Shown: positions 30,848 through 43,555, numbered from the stretch's first letter. The stretch is 64,000 nucleotides of DNA from Dactylis glomerata (GCA_007115705.1 QXEO01000412.1:1-64000); one strand, 5' to 3'. Numbers and translations: made by a program. The notes: a model not told the origin generated them from the sequence alone.

Positions 30848-33588
30848 ATGCGTGTCAAGAGATTTGCCCACAAGAATCAGATGGGGAAGAAGAAGATCAC
30901 TAACTCGTCAACCAGCTGGGTGCCATCGGAATTCTCGCAAACCAATCTCACCAAGGCCCAAGCTGATGGTCTCATCGCCGACGGGGACCAGGTCATCTTC
31001 CCCAGCACCGAGCGCATCCCCAAGCCCCCGAGCGGCTACCGGGTGATGTTCTTTGCCTTCCTTTTACGCGGTCTATCTTTCCCTGCCCACAAGTTTCTCT
31101 GTGGGCTTCTCTTTGTGTACGGTGTGCAGCTTCACGAGCTCACACCAAACTCGATTCTACACATTGCTTGCTTTGTCACTCTTTGCGAGTCTTTTCTGGG
31201 GATCGAACCCCATTGGATTCTCTGGAAATTTCTCTTTTGCCTCCGCCCCAGTGTTGCTTTGTTGAAGAAACCTGAGCTGGGCGGGGCTGTAATTTCCTCC
31301 CGCTCTGAGGTTCATTATTTGGAGTTTACCATGGCTGCCTCAGTGCAAGGTTGGAAGAAAAATGGTTTTACATTAAAGACCAGAAAAACTCTTCTTCTGA
31401 CCATTACGGCATTGCCCCTTTTGATGCCAACCAAGACCTGAAGAAGTTGTCATCATGGGATTCGCCTCCCACGGAAGCTGAGATGGAAGACATCAAGCCA
31501 CTGCTAACTCGCATCCAGGCTCTGAAGAGTGGAAGTGGGGGTGCACTGTCAGGGACTTAGCTGATGTCGTTCTTTCTGCAATGGCGAGTCCAGCCTCTTC
31601 AGCATCGCGTTTCCAAACTTTGGTCATATTCTGGCTTGAAAGAATATTCTCGAGTATCTGAAGAAGACATAGATAAGAAGGATCTGGACAAGCGAGTCAG
31701 ATATCTGACTACTCTCACCAAAGATCATGACATTCTCGCATTAACCGCCGATTTCTTCGACTCCAAGCGTCCCTTGCCTCCGGTACGCGCGTTTTCACTT
31801 CACATATTTTATTTGCCTTGCTCTTGTAACATTGCTACTTTGCTGATAGTTTTGTGGATTTATTTTTTGTAGGGCCATCAATTCCTTGTTTCTCATCCTC
31901 CTCTGCCCGAGGAAGGACCTATTCAGGCTGATCCTGTTTCTGCTACGTCCGAAGCCCCCGAGGCTGAGGAAAGCCAGGATGGAGATGATGCTGAAGATTC
32001 ACTGGAGGGAACTAGCTCGACTACGTCGCCTCCTCCTGCTCATTCAGAAGATCCTAGTCTCAACAGAAAGAGGAAGCGTGCTAAAGAGCTCATTTCTTTG
32101 AGTACCTCCACTTCCAAAGCTGCTATCGGGGAGCCTTCTGCTCCCAATGAGGATGATGAACTTTACGACCTTTTAGACTCATGAGTTTTTGCTAACTCGA
32201 AATTTCATCTTTTACTTTCTTCTTTTCTTTCGGCTTACGCGAAGTCTTTGCTTTTCATTCCCTTTGCAGTGACAGCGAGAAACCGAAAGGGAAAACTGGC
32301 ACCACTCCCATTGTTGATACTCCTGCTTCCAATGAACCACCCTCTCCAGAGGCCGGTGCGGTGGTGAAGTCGTCAGAGGCCCCTGTTAAGAAGGGTAACT
32401 CTCGTGCTTCTAAGCGTCTGAAGAAAGCGGCTGCGATTAGCACTTCCCTTGAGACCCATCGACCGGTGACTTCTGGTAATGATGTAAGTACTTCTCCCTG
32501 CGGCTCGTTCTTTGGATTGTTTGCCTTTTTCTACTCATATTTTCCTTTTATAGATTTTGATGAAGAAGTTCGTCTCTTTGGGCACTGAATGCGTCGAGTT
32601 CCTGAAAGCTGCTCGAGCTTCCCGGGGTAAGCTTTTTTTTACTGTGTTATGCCTTTTGCCTGTCTCGCTGATTTTCTCCTGATTCTCTACTTGACTTTCT
32701 TTTTCCCTTTGCCATGCTGCAGATGCTTTGGCGAAAGCCAATGCTCACATAGCATCCCTTGAAGCCAAACTCGAAGCTTCCCAAAAAGCCTGGGATGTTG
32801 CCACTGCCTCTAGGGCCACTGCTGAGAAATCTGCTAAAGTAGCAACGACCAAGGCGAAGAAAGCGGAGAAGGCACTTGCTGATGCTAATCAGGAGCACAT
32901 TCAGAGAGAGGAAGCCATCACCAAGCGTTTGAACCAAGTTTCGGCTCTTGCTGGTGGTAAGTTTCTTTTTTCTCTTTTCATTGTCTACTTGCTCATTTTG
33001 CTGATGGTCACTTATTTTTTCTTTTTGTTTCTTCTTGCAGAGAAAATTGGGGTATCTTTGGCGCCGTTGCAGCCAGTTGATGATGATCCTCTCATGGCAG
33101 CGGTGAATTTGCTTGAGTTGCACTGGATATCTGTCCAGGAAGTTCTCGAGGTGACTTGTTGCGTGCTAACGCAGTTTTTTGTCGGGTTGTGGCCGAAGAA
33201 GAAAGCCGATATGCCCGCTGCTGACCTCAAGAAACTTTCCGCCATCTTCGACACTGCTAAAGACCCTATCTTGTCGATGAAGAGCCGCTCGGTGAAATGG
33301 GGCGCCGAAGGGGCTATTGCCCTTGCCTATTCACATGGCGAGGAGGTTGACTAGGAGAAGGTTAGCTCTTCTCACAGTCGACCTCTTTCGGAGTTGCTGG
33401 GTTTCTTTAAGAAGGCGAAGAAATACGCGCCAGGCATCGTGTCAATTATCACTCCTTCGGCGGCTTCTTCGACTTCTATGCCAGTTCCTTCGACTTCGGT
33501 GACAAGTGGGTCGATGCCTCCGCCCAACGCTGGTGCTACCTCTTCCGCGCCTACTTCTGCCACGGAGCCTGATGCTGAGGTGGCGTAG
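30848..33588 (+). pseudogene. Antisense gene of K, part 1 (putative gypsy-type transposon protein; six exons)
   Basis: Starts at 30848 or, more likely, 30881 (MGKKKITNSSTSW). Exon 1 to 31782 contains the conserved block RVMFFAFLLRGLSFPAHKFL ... LTPNSILHIACFVTLCESFL, the hallmark of grass proteins labelled putative gypsy-type transposon. Introns inferred from GT-AG borders and frame: 31783-31872, 32181-32269, 32484-32553, 32627-32722 and 32957-33040. Exon 2 is acidic Ser/Pro-rich with KRKR. Exons 5-6 are Ala/Lys/Glu-rich coiled coil, then FVGLWPKKKADMPAADLKKL. Damage: a frameshift near 31345, TAG at about 31558 and about 33352, and a mutated donor at 32181. The function of the family is unknown. 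Confidence 0.7.
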
Positions 33589-33760
33589 ACTTAGCCTTCC
33601 CTAGTAGTCTTCATTTCTTTTGGTGTAGTGAACTTTATTTATATTTTGCCCGAGAACCAATCAGAGGACTTGTACTCTTTTGTAAATACTTTTCCTTTAT
33701 GAAATGTCGTGCTTAATTGAGTTTCTGAGATGTTTTCTTTTTCTTTCTATTGGCTTCCAG
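33589..33760 (+). other. Gap between antisense exon blocks in K, possibly an intron
   Basis: A GT at 33580 (GCTGAG|GTGGCG) and the acceptor TTGGCTTCCAG at 33760 would join exon 6 in frame to the next block. That would make parts 1 and 2 one gene. Alternatively part 1 ends at TAG 33586-33588 and this is its 3' untranslated region. Confidence 0.35.
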
Positions 33761-34695
33761 CCTGTGCATGCTGGTGGGTCGCCAGGTCGTGGTCAGGAAT
33801 CACCTCCCGCCGATATGTTCGACTTCGGAGCTTCTTTGCCTTCTTGTTGTTCTTGTCGATGTACTGAATATTCGTCGACGATTTCGGACCTCGAAGGCCA
33901 TTTATCTTTGATGAAGCGTCAGGCAAGGATTGCTTTGGACAAGGCCAGCAAATCTTGCGGCTTTATGATACAGATATCCACACTTGAGGATAAAGTGTCG
34001 GGTCTGGTGGCCAGAATCGTGCATCTTGAAGAATGCGACTCCTTTCTTGTTGGTATCGTTGAGTCTGTCTATGAGATGTTGCGATGTAAGGTTCCTTGCA
34101 GCCTTTCTCTTTTTTCCTTTTACTCCACTATTGTGGGTTAATATCTTTTCATACCTTAGGTACTTGCCTGGACCTTGTTGGTAAGACACGTCGGGTTTCT
34201 GAATGAACCGCGGCTCTCGAGAAAGCATCAGAGGGAACCGACAGTTTGTGGTCTGATCCCCGATGCCGTCGTGCCATTGTGCTTCTTCAAGATCGTGCTC
34301 AGCATATTGGGGAAGTGATTGATGGTTGTCAGGCATCTTTGACAACCATGTACTCTGTTATACTCCCCCGCAACCCACTGCCGAGGGATTTTAGACAATT
34401 GCTCGAGACCTTTAGGACAAGCCAGCGGGTTCATCTTTTGATAAAGCTTAATTTGATTGCTGGTGCAAATTCTGCCATTGGATGGATGCGAAAGTGGCAT
34501 CCAAGGCTTAATTATGACTCGATGTCGGAAGGGTTGCCTCCAGGGCGTGCTACGCTTGGTGTCCATATGGATGCCACGCTGCAGTCGGCGAGGAGGATTA
34601 TTTCAAGTTTACTGCAAGAGGACGCGAGGTTTTTCTGCGAGCATCACTACTTGAACCCCTTCAACGTGCATGACTCAGATCAGCCAACAGTGTAG
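33761..34695 (+). pseudogene. Antisense gene of K, part 2 (coiled-coil C-terminal region)
   Basis: Exon 33761-34085 encodes a linker and a coiled coil (ISDLEGHLSLMKRQARIALD, QISTLEDKVSGLVARIVHLE). An intron with GTAAGG and CCTTAG borders spans 34086-34159. The last exon, 34160-34695, has VLLQDRAQHIGEVIDGCQ and the motif AGANSAIGWMRKWHPRLNYD before a stop at 34693. That motif aligns with AGAQQALEFVLSWYPGVNLD in the antisense ORF of element A, so the two are homologous. A TGA at 34204 (from a likely Trp codon) interrupts it. It lies tail-to-tail with the protease gene. Confidence 0.65.
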
Positions 34696-35060
34696 CATGT
34701 TGCTGCGTATATGCTTTGTATGTAAGACTCAAAAGTTCCCATTTTCTGGGTTTTTCTTACTAGAAAATTTCTCAAGGCATTCCTTGCTTAGTGTGTTTGC
34801 CGCGATTTCGTTTGAGATAATGGAGACACGTAGACTCGAATAGGAGGACCTTTGTCTTTATTTATGCTTATAATGTAAGATACATGGGGTGTCCCAAGAG
34901 ATCCGGCCAATGACCTGTGTTCTGGATCTAGAGGGCATTGCCCTAGAATAGCTCATGGCTTTTACAGCCTTATTTGTCTACTCTACTTTTTTGTTGTACT
35001 TGTTACCTATGTCACCGAGGTCTTCTCTTCTTCTCCTATAGGTTTCTCTTGGTCTGACGA
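34696..35060. other. Spacer between antisense gene and protease in K
   Basis: About 365 bases, non-coding. In the related element H the protease is followed at once by RT. Here no RT codon block is found, so the whole RT-to-integrase segment is gone. Confidence 0.6.
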
Positions 35061-36062
35061 CTATACCCGCGATTTTTTCACCTCTTGCTCCGCTGGGTGC
35101 CCTTCGAGTTGTTGTGCGATTCCTGTAGTCATGCTTTTTGCCTTATCTTTGGGTTCTCCGTAGCTTGCCATCATGCCGAAGTTTTGGGCCATCTTGTGAA
35201 ATTCCTTGTCGCATAGATCCGATAGCTCGAAGCTTCCTTTTACTGTGATAATTCCATTGGGTCCTGGCATTTTTAGTACTAGGTACGTATAGTGAGGTAT
35301 TGCCATGAATCACGAAAACGCGGGTCGCCCGAGGATCGCTTGATATTGTGATGGCCAATCCATGACTTCAAAGTCAAGCTTCCCTCTTCTATAGTTTTGT
35401 CGATTCCCGAAGCAAACATTGAGTGCTATTTGACCTAGTGGATAGTTGGGGCTCCCTGGGACGATTCCATGGAAGGAACAGTCAGTTGATTTCTGGAACT
35501 CTAATGAAATGTGCATTGCTCGTAGAGTCTTCACGTATATCAAATTTATTCCACTTCCTGCATCCATAAACACTCTGTCGACGTCGTATGTCCCAATTTG
35601 GGCTTTGAGTACCAGAGGCGTGTTTCCTGGCTGAGGTACTGTTATGGGGTGATCATCCCTGCTGAATTCTATGGGTTGCTCCGACCAGTGTAGATATTCC
35701 GTTGTTGCTGGAGGCGAAGTTACTGCGAGGTTAACTTGGCGAGTTATGCTTATTTCCTCTTTGTTCGACTTTGGCACTGGTTGTATCATTACTGTGATGT
35801 GCCCCTTAGATGGAACATATCCTCCGTCATTGTCGCATCCCTGGTTCAGCTGTTCTTGACCTTGAGGAGCTCCATTGTTTCCTTGTTGATTTGCAGGCGT
35901 GTTGTTTGTGTTCCCTTCGTATCCTTGCCTCTTTGCTTCAGCTTGCTTATTCAGTGCTGCCTCCTGGAGTTTCAAGAACGTCGTGCAATCTTTCATCGCA
36001 TGTCTCAATACTCGTTTCCCATCAACAAATGCAGAGTGTATGTAACATGGTCCGTTTAGCAT
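35061..36062 (-). pseudogene. Aspartic protease (and gag C-terminus) of element K
   Basis: The frame begins at DMLNGPCYIHSAFVDG with a C-x2-H-x11-H-x4-C motif. It then carries VFMDAGSGINLIY (catalytic Asp), FHGIVPGSPNYPLG, YQAILGRPAF and, after an in-frame TGA at 35310-35312, MAIPHYTYLVLKMPGPNGII to a stop at 35061. It is the same frame as gag upstream, from which it is separated by one TAG (36066-36068) where H has a Glu codon. Two point stops leave the domain otherwise intact. Confidence 0.8.
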
Positions 36063-36065
36063 ATC

Positions 36066-36977
36066 CTATGGTGATGGGTTGTACTCTTTGGGTTCTTTTG
36101 TCTGAAATCTTTTGCTGCTCCCGTAGTCTTTTTTTCCGTAGCTACGGTATCCCGAGCTTCTACGGTCGTTCCCTTGGTAGCTATTGTCTTTGTACCCTGC
36201 GACTACTTGGCTATGGGAGCCGTAGTTGTCATAATTGCGGGATCTCCTCCTTTGGCCTCTATATCTGTTCCCTCTATCATCTTCTGGTGATCGTGTCCGT
36301 TTATTGTTGCACGCATCTTCTCCATCTGCGAACCTGTTTGCTATATCCATTAAATCTGATACTGTTTTCAGCTTAATTCTGCCCATCTCTTCGACTAGGT
36401 CTCCTCGCCGCAACCTGAGTGTGAATGCATCTATTGCTCTTTCGTCTGAGACTTCGACTGCTGAATTTTTGGTAATGCTCCACCTTTGGATATACGCCCT
36501 TAATGTCTCATTGCGTTGTTGTACGCAGGCTTTGACTTCTTCTATGGCCGCTGGCCGCTTATATGTCGATTTGAAGTTGCTCGTAAATTGCTTTGTGAGC
36601 TCCTCCCAGCTTCCGATTGTTTCTTTTTCTAGTTTGCTCAACCATGACCTTGCCGCGCCGGTGAGGTGTAACTGCAAACTTTGCATTGCTGTTTCCTTGG
36701 TTCCTCCCAGCATTTTTACTGCTTGCAGATAATCCGAGAGCCATGACTGTGGCTCCTGAGATCCATCATATTTTTGCTGATCATGGGGTAGTTTGAAACC
36801 CTTGGTTACTGGCGTGGTGCGAACCCTATGAGTAAAGCATGACGCCCCATCTCCTTTTTGTCATCTTCGTAGTCATATGCTTTGTTGGGAGTCCTGGATC
36901 TTCGGGTTCCTCTATGCTTCGAACTTTTATGTCGCCCTGGTGATGGTGTTCTATATCGTCGACTGCCGCTTCTGTGC
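36066..36977 (-). pseudogene. Gag of element K, C-terminal half (downstream of insertion L)
   Basis: The gag domain matches H: VTKGFKLPHDQQKYDG, WLSDYLQAVKMLGG, LTGAARSWLSKLE, FTSNFKSTYKRPAAIEEV, RAIDAFTLRLRRGDLVEEMG, then a basic Arg/Ser/Tyr-rich region. Before about 36740 the frame is broken by a shift and a stop. The upstream end was separated by Copia element L at 36978. Confidence 0.75.
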
Positions 36978-36982
36978 CAAGG

Positions 36983-38849
36983 TGAAGGAAATATGCCCTA
37001 GAGGCAATAATAATATTGTTATTATCATATTTCTTGTTCATGATAATGTTTATATTCCATGCTAGAATTGTATTAAGCGGAAACATTAATACTTGTGTGG
37101 TTTATGAACAACACCGTGTCCCTAGTATGCCTCTACTAGTCTAGCTCATTGATTAATGATGGTTAAGGTTTCCTAACCATAGACATGAGTTGTCGATTAA
37201 TAATGAGGTCATGTCATTAGGAGAATGGCGTGATGGACAGACCCAAATTAAGCACAACAATTAGATCGTGTCATTATGTTCACAATTGTGTAGCTTTTCC
37301 TATGTCAGTATCATATTCCTTAGACCATGAGATAATGTCATTCCCTGGTACCGGAAGAGAGCTTTGAGGTCATCAAACGTCATCCTATGAGAGGGTGATC
37401 ATAAAGGTGTCTCTCAGGTAATCGAAAAGTACTTGTTGGGTTGCATGTATCGAGATGGAATTTGTCCCTCCCATGTCGGAGAGATATACTCTGGGCCCAC
37501 TCGGTAATCAATATCATACACCGTTTGCAAACACGTGATTAATGAGTTTAATCAGAGGGTGATATTGGATTGCGGAACGAGTAAAGAGTACTTGCTATGA
37601 ACGAGATTGAACTAGGTATGGCGATACCGACGATCGAATCTCGGGCAAGTAAAATATCGCGAGACAAAGGAATTCGTATACGGGATTAACTGAATCCTGA
37701 CATCGTGGTTCACCGATAATGATCTTCGTTGAATATGTGGGAGTCAATATGGATTTCCAGATCCCGCTATTGATTATTGATCATGTCCGCACATTCTCGA
37801 ACCCGTAGGGTCACACACTTAACGCTCATCGATGCTAGGGTAATTTCAGGATTTATAGAAATTGTTTCGGAGAGTTACGGAATTGTTCCGGGAAGATGAT
37901 TAATGATTTATTAATTAATTGAATTAATAAATATTAATACATATGTTTATTTACTAGAAATAAATAAGGGCTAAAAGTAGTCCATTAGTAGTTTTGCTAA
38001 ACGGGCTAATTTTGTAGTCCATCTAGACAAACTGTTAAAGAAGCAAAAGGGAAAAAAAAGAAAAAAAAGGAGAAGTGCAGCGACCAGGGAACAAGTCCCT
38101 GGCGCGCATGCATCTAGCGGTCGGCCAGGCCAAGGCCCATGTGCGTGCATGGTGCGTGGGCCAATTGGCTGATTGTTTCCGATCGATGCCGATTGATCGG
38201 TTCGTTCGGCCACCACGCGATCGATGCAATCTGCAAAGCCATCGATGCGATCGATGTAAGGCGGCGGCCAGGTAGCTTAGCTTCGACGCGAGGCAACGCT
38301 GATCGGTCATCTTGGCTCGCAAGTTTTCTTATACGCGGACGCCTATAAAAGAACTAAGACGGGCTAGGTTTTAGGTTTGACCTAATACCGAAAACTGTTT
38401 CAGCCGGCGCCGTCTCTATCTTTTGTAGTATTTTCTTGCTCTAGTTTGACTAGATGTTTTGCCTATCTTCTTCCACCTCGCGTGTCTGGGCGAAGCCCTG
38501 TCCGCAGATACTCTCCACCATAAGCACCACGCCGTCGTGCTGCTGATCCTATCTACCACTCCACCGCACCTTGTTGGACCAAGGAGGAGGAGACGTCGGT
38601 GCGCTGTACGTGTGCATCGCTCGGAGGCGCCGCCCGTTGTGGCGCTTGGATCGGATCGGATCGCGAGGAGGAGACGCTAGTACGACTATGCCGACCACGT
38701 TCATCTGAACGTTTCCGCTGTGCGATCTACAAGGGTATGTAGATCTAATCTCTCTCTCTCGTTGTTTTGCATCTCGTAGATCAGATCTTGGCTGTTCTTG
38801 TTCGTCTTCGTAGGAATTTTTTTTGTTTTCTATGCTGCGAAACCCATCA
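36983..38849 (+). repeat. 5' LTR of element L (1867 bp)
   Basis: Ends TGCGAAACCCATCA, followed one base later by the primer-binding site. Within it 38160-38260 is unusually dense in ATCGAT/GATCGATG words. The core promoter TATAAAAG is at 38344-38351. Confidence 0.9.
38344..38351 (+). promoter_or_regulatory. TATA box in the 5' LTR of L
   Basis: TATAAAAG lies in GGACGCCTATAAAAGAACTA. It is conserved in the 3' LTR (44919-44926) and in element M (59993-60000). Confidence 0.65.
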
Positions 38850-38850
38850 G

Positions 38851-38862
38851 TGGTATCAGAGC
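38851..38862 (+). other. Primer-binding site of L (initiator tRNA-Met type)
   Basis: TGGTATCAGAGC, the standard plant Copia site, lies one base after the LTR. Confidence 0.9.
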
Positions 38863-41800
38863 GAGATCTATGCGTAGATGTTTTACACGAGTAAAACGCA
38901 ACCATGTTGTTGCGGGCGTTGATGTTTTCTGTTGCAAACCTCTATGCTGTGTATTTCTTATGGCGCGGCATAGTGAGATCGAAGCGGTCCAGGCCAACTT
39001 TACGCGACCTCGTTCGCGAGACCGGCTCCGCACTTGACGTGTGGCTTGTTCCACACATGCGGTTGGTGGATGCCAGTTTCTCTCACTATAGTAGTCATGG
39101 GATTTACAACGGATGTTAGCAACCATAATATCACCGTTGTGGCTTTGCGTAGGTAAGAACCGTTCTTATGCGTAGCTCCCATAAGCCATGTAAAACATAC
39201 AATCAACAAATTAGAGGCGTCTAACTTGTTTTTGCAGGGAGTATTTGTGACATGGTATTGCCACAAGATGTGATGTGTATGATATATGTGATGTATGCGA
39301 TGATCATGTTTTGCAATGTTTCACGACTTGCATGTCGATGAGTTCACAACCGGCAGGAGCCATATGGTTGTCTTTATAATTTTGTATGACCTGTGTGTCA
39401 ACTTGTTATACGCCATGTAATAGCTTTACTTTATCGCTAAGTAGTTAGCAATAGTCGTAGTTGCTATTCGTGGTGGAGGCAATCATGGTGGAGTGATGGA
39501 GATCATTCCGACGCGCACAAGATGGAGATCAATGCGCGAAGATTGGCTATACCATGTCACATATTGTATATGCATGTGATGTTTATCCTTTATGTATGCA
39601 TCTTATTCTTCTTTGATCGCGACGGTAGCATTATAAGATGATCCCTCACACTTAATTTCAAGATAAAATGTGTTCTCCCCTAGTATGCGCCGTTGCGAAA
39701 GATCGTCGTTTTGAAGCATCACGTGATGATCGGGTGCTATAAACTCTATGTTCACATACAACGGGTGCAAGCCAGTTTTTGCACACGTCAAAATACTTGG
39801 GTTAAACTTGACGAGCCTAGCATGTACAGACATGGCCTCGGAACACACGGACCGAAAGGTCAAGCATGAGTCATATGGATGATATGATCAACATGATGAT
39901 ATTCACCATTAAAGCTACATCATCTCACGTGATGATCGGTCTTGGTGTAGTGAATTTGGATCATGCTTCACTAAACAACTTCGAGGGATGTTGAATTTAG
40001 TGGGAGTTCATTAGTAATTTGATTAACTTGAACTAATTATCATGAACTAAATCTTAGTGTATTTGCATAAGTCGTTGTAGTCTTTGGCAACCGTTTTCCA
40101 TCGACACTTAGTTTTAATTGAGTTAAAAGAACTATAGAATTCTGGATAATCACTTTTCAGACTAGTGCCGTTTAGATGTCAAGACTAAAGATTAAGTCTT
40201 ATTGCAAATTTTAGCAAACCTCACTTGCTCCATGCGATTTAATAAGTTGTATTAATCTAAGAACAACGATTCAAGTTTAGCATCTAAGATCATGTTTGCC
40301 TCCATGAGAAATTGATCTTCAAAATTATTTGAAAATTAAAGTGATCTTGGAGCTGAAAGAATTGTTTCAGAAACAAACAAGAGGTAAAAGATATTTGATA
40401 CCTAAAACTTTGATTGCTTGCAAAATGATGAAGTATAATTTAGTAAAAGAACATATGCTCATATTGTATGAATATATGCAAAGATTGAAGACGCTAGGCG
40501 TCCCAATCACCCAAAAGTTTGGGAACTAATATTGTACTTGCATTCAACCTTATGAGCTATAGTAGTTTTATCATGAAAGTTGTCATGATAAGATGGATGA
40601 AAAGGTATCGGCTAAATTATTTTGCTATACCAAAAGAATGCTAAAGAATGGAATCTAGAAGAACGCCAATTATATGATGATGGTGATCCACCTCAATGTG
40701 CGAAATCCAAGGTCGTTAGTATTTGACTAACATCCTTTGGATCATATGTCAAATGATTGACGCCACTATTGATGTTGATAGATTCTTCTAAGTGGAGAGG
40801 AAACGCTAAATAGGATCTGCAAAATAGTTGGTAGATAAGAAAAGACTGGAGATGTCCAGCTCAGGTATATAAATGATATACACGTTATAGATGTATTCTT
40901 TGCTCGTTAACAATGTAATTCTTGGGTATTCGATACTGATTGTTGGTATGAAATGTCATACAAAGCAACACAATACAAGAACTACAATGGCCTAAATAAC
41001 TTGCAAAAGAATGTGGTGACAATGCGCATCGAGAAACAAATAAAAGTGTTATTGTGTTTCCGTCAGCATCAAACCTAGCCTTGAAGATTTATTATGAACT
41101 AAATAATTGTTATCTTGTTCTGGTATTATGAGAACAATTGTTGTTCATGTTATTACTGTCTTCCATAATCGATGGATAGATTATTATAAATCTTTCTGGT
41201 AAGATAAACATCTACAACATTGATGCTAAAGGTCGCAAGACAAAAACAAATTTCACTTATATATGACACTTCTGTTTAAGTCATATTGGAAACAAAACAT
41301 GAAAGAAATTCTATATTGATGGATTTTCGAGTCATTTAATTTTGAATTGATTGACGCTTGTGAGATTTTTCCTTAAGATGATTAAACTCCATTCATGGGC
41401 CATGATTGGAACAAGCGACTAACTAAATGGAAATCGTACATGTTGATGTATGTACTTCATGGTGTGAAGTCAATTGCGGTGTATTTACTATTTCATTGAT
41501 GACTCGAATAGATGTATGGTATATCTACTTGACGAGAAAGAAGTATGAAATGATTGAAATTGTTCAATTTGCGAAGTGGAAATTATTGTAATAAGAAAAT
41601 TCAAGTTTTTATGATTGGATCATAAAGGAGAATATTTGAGTTACAAGTTTAGCAAACATCTAAGAGTTAAGTGAATTGTTTCAGAAACTTGCATCTCGAG
41701 AAACGCCATAGGAGTATGGAGTTTTCGATGGGTGCAATCAAACCTAGTTTGACATGGTTAGATCAATGATGAAATAAAACTACCAATATAATTTGTGGAT

Positions 41801-43543
41801 TATGCTTTAGAGACTACCGCTTTTCACTGAATAGAGTGCCATCATAATCCATTGAAATGACACCGTACAAGTTATAGTTGTATTTTCTTAAATTTTGGTA
41901 TGCAAGGCATATGTGTAAAATGTTTACAACCAAAATCGGATTAGTAAGTCTTTGTAGGTTATCTCAAAGAATGTCGTTGGGTGTTCCTTCTACTATGAAC
42001 CAGAACACATAGTGATTGTCACTAAAAGAAGTGAATTTCTTATGAAGGAGTTTCTCGTGAAAGGTTTAAGTGGGAGGGAAATAGAACTTGATGAGGTTAT
42101 TGAACCTGAGCAAGATGATCAGAGTATCACAACACCGGAATTTGTTCTGGAAGCGGCAACTCCATTCATGACTCACGCGTCTACAATGTGTTGTAGTCAC
42201 GACATCGAAGTTCCTATTTGACCAAGTTGGTCATAATCAAATAGAAAGATTTGAGGATGAGATATTATTGGATAATAGTAACCAACAATATACAAAGAAG
42301 CAGTGATGGGCCCTGACTTCGTCATATGGATTACTCTAGCAACAATTACATATTGAGATATGATAGTTGAATAAATGAAACAACATTCCTCTACCGGAAT
42401 GCTCACCAAGGACGTGTGCCTGACACGACCCAATGGGTTTTGTTGATTCAAAGGTTGCAAGATATGTATGCAAACTTCAATGGTAGAAGTAAGCATAACG
42501 GAGTTAGAATCTTCATTATGATGAAAATGTTAAAGTGTTAATTTCATCAAGATATTGAAGATGCTTGTATTTACAAGAAAGTAAGTGGGAGCGCTAAGAC
42601 ATATTACTAATGGTTTATGTAGACGACATATTGGTCATTGGAAATTATGTGTTTTTCTTGATATTTGTTAAGATTTCATTGAAATTGGATTTTGATGAAA
42701 GACTTAGGTAAAACCGGAATATTGAGCATCAATGTCTATGTAGATAGATTGAGGCTTTAATATAGTTTTGCCAGAGTACATAGATGATATATTGAATTTG
42801 TTCAATATGGAAACAATAAGAACGGTTCTTGTTGCATGAAAGAGATTGAATCAAGAATCAACTGTTTTGACACTTGATGAGTGAAACCGCAAGAATGATC
42901 TTGTCAATCTTGTACACCATGATATGTATATCCAGATATGTCCGATGCTCTAAAGGTTACGAGCATTCATATGATGATCGTTGGACAATAGTAAGAATAT
43001 TCTTATGTGCTTTCGAAGAAGTAAGAATATGTTCTGTATGCAGTAGTGACAAATGGTTCATTCAATGTGTTACATTGGCTTTGTCACATATACAGTTGAA
43101 ATTTTATCTCAATTTTAGGCTATTTGTTCTGAGTTATAAGGTGGCACAATAAGATGGAAGAAAGTTCCATGATGACTTGGATGAGTTCCAATGTGAAGAC
43201 ATTGTGACGGATACTGCAACGAATGCTAAGTATATTTGCTCTAGAAGCAGCAAGAGAACTAGGCGTAGTTCTAAGTATGCCAGTACCATGTAGTTCTATT
43301 GTATGACAATAGTGACAACATAGTCTCGGCCAAGAAACAAAGGTCTCACTAGAAGACCAAGTTTATACGATGCCATCTCATAAAAGATGAGTAACGCGTG
43401 CAGACGCAGAAGATATGCAAATACCGACGGACCTGAAAGTGTCAGACCCGTAGATAAGGTTTACCACGTGCAACGCGTATGAATAACACCGGAATGCCAT
43501 AGGTGTTAAAGGCGCAAGTATAACTAGATTATTGACTCTAGTG
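38863..43543 (+). pseudogene. Decayed gag-pol of element L
   Basis: Fragments in Copia order can be read. Around 40329-40529 there is a gag piece (LELKELFQKQ ... EHMLILYEYMQRLKTLGVP). Integrase-like pieces lie at 41400-41600, and a piece typical of the integrase/RT linker at 42012-42221 (GLSGREIELDEVIEPEQDDQ). RT at 42540-42830 has MVYVDDILVIG (catalytic YVDD codons 42616-42627). An RNase H remnant lies at 43200-43470. Frames are broken every 100-250 bases. Many stops and indels are shared with element M, so the family was already defective when both copies moved. Confidence 0.7.
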
Positions 43544-43555
43544 CAAGTGGGAGAC

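Noticed and set aside
30848..34695. Host gene captured by K
   Set aside because: Considered because of its introns and promoter, but its conserved block is typical of transposon-borne antisense proteins and a homologous gene sits in the same place in element A.
38075..38348. Open frames on both strands of L's LTR
   Set aside because: LTR promoter sequence. The frames are not kept in M, whose sequence here differs.
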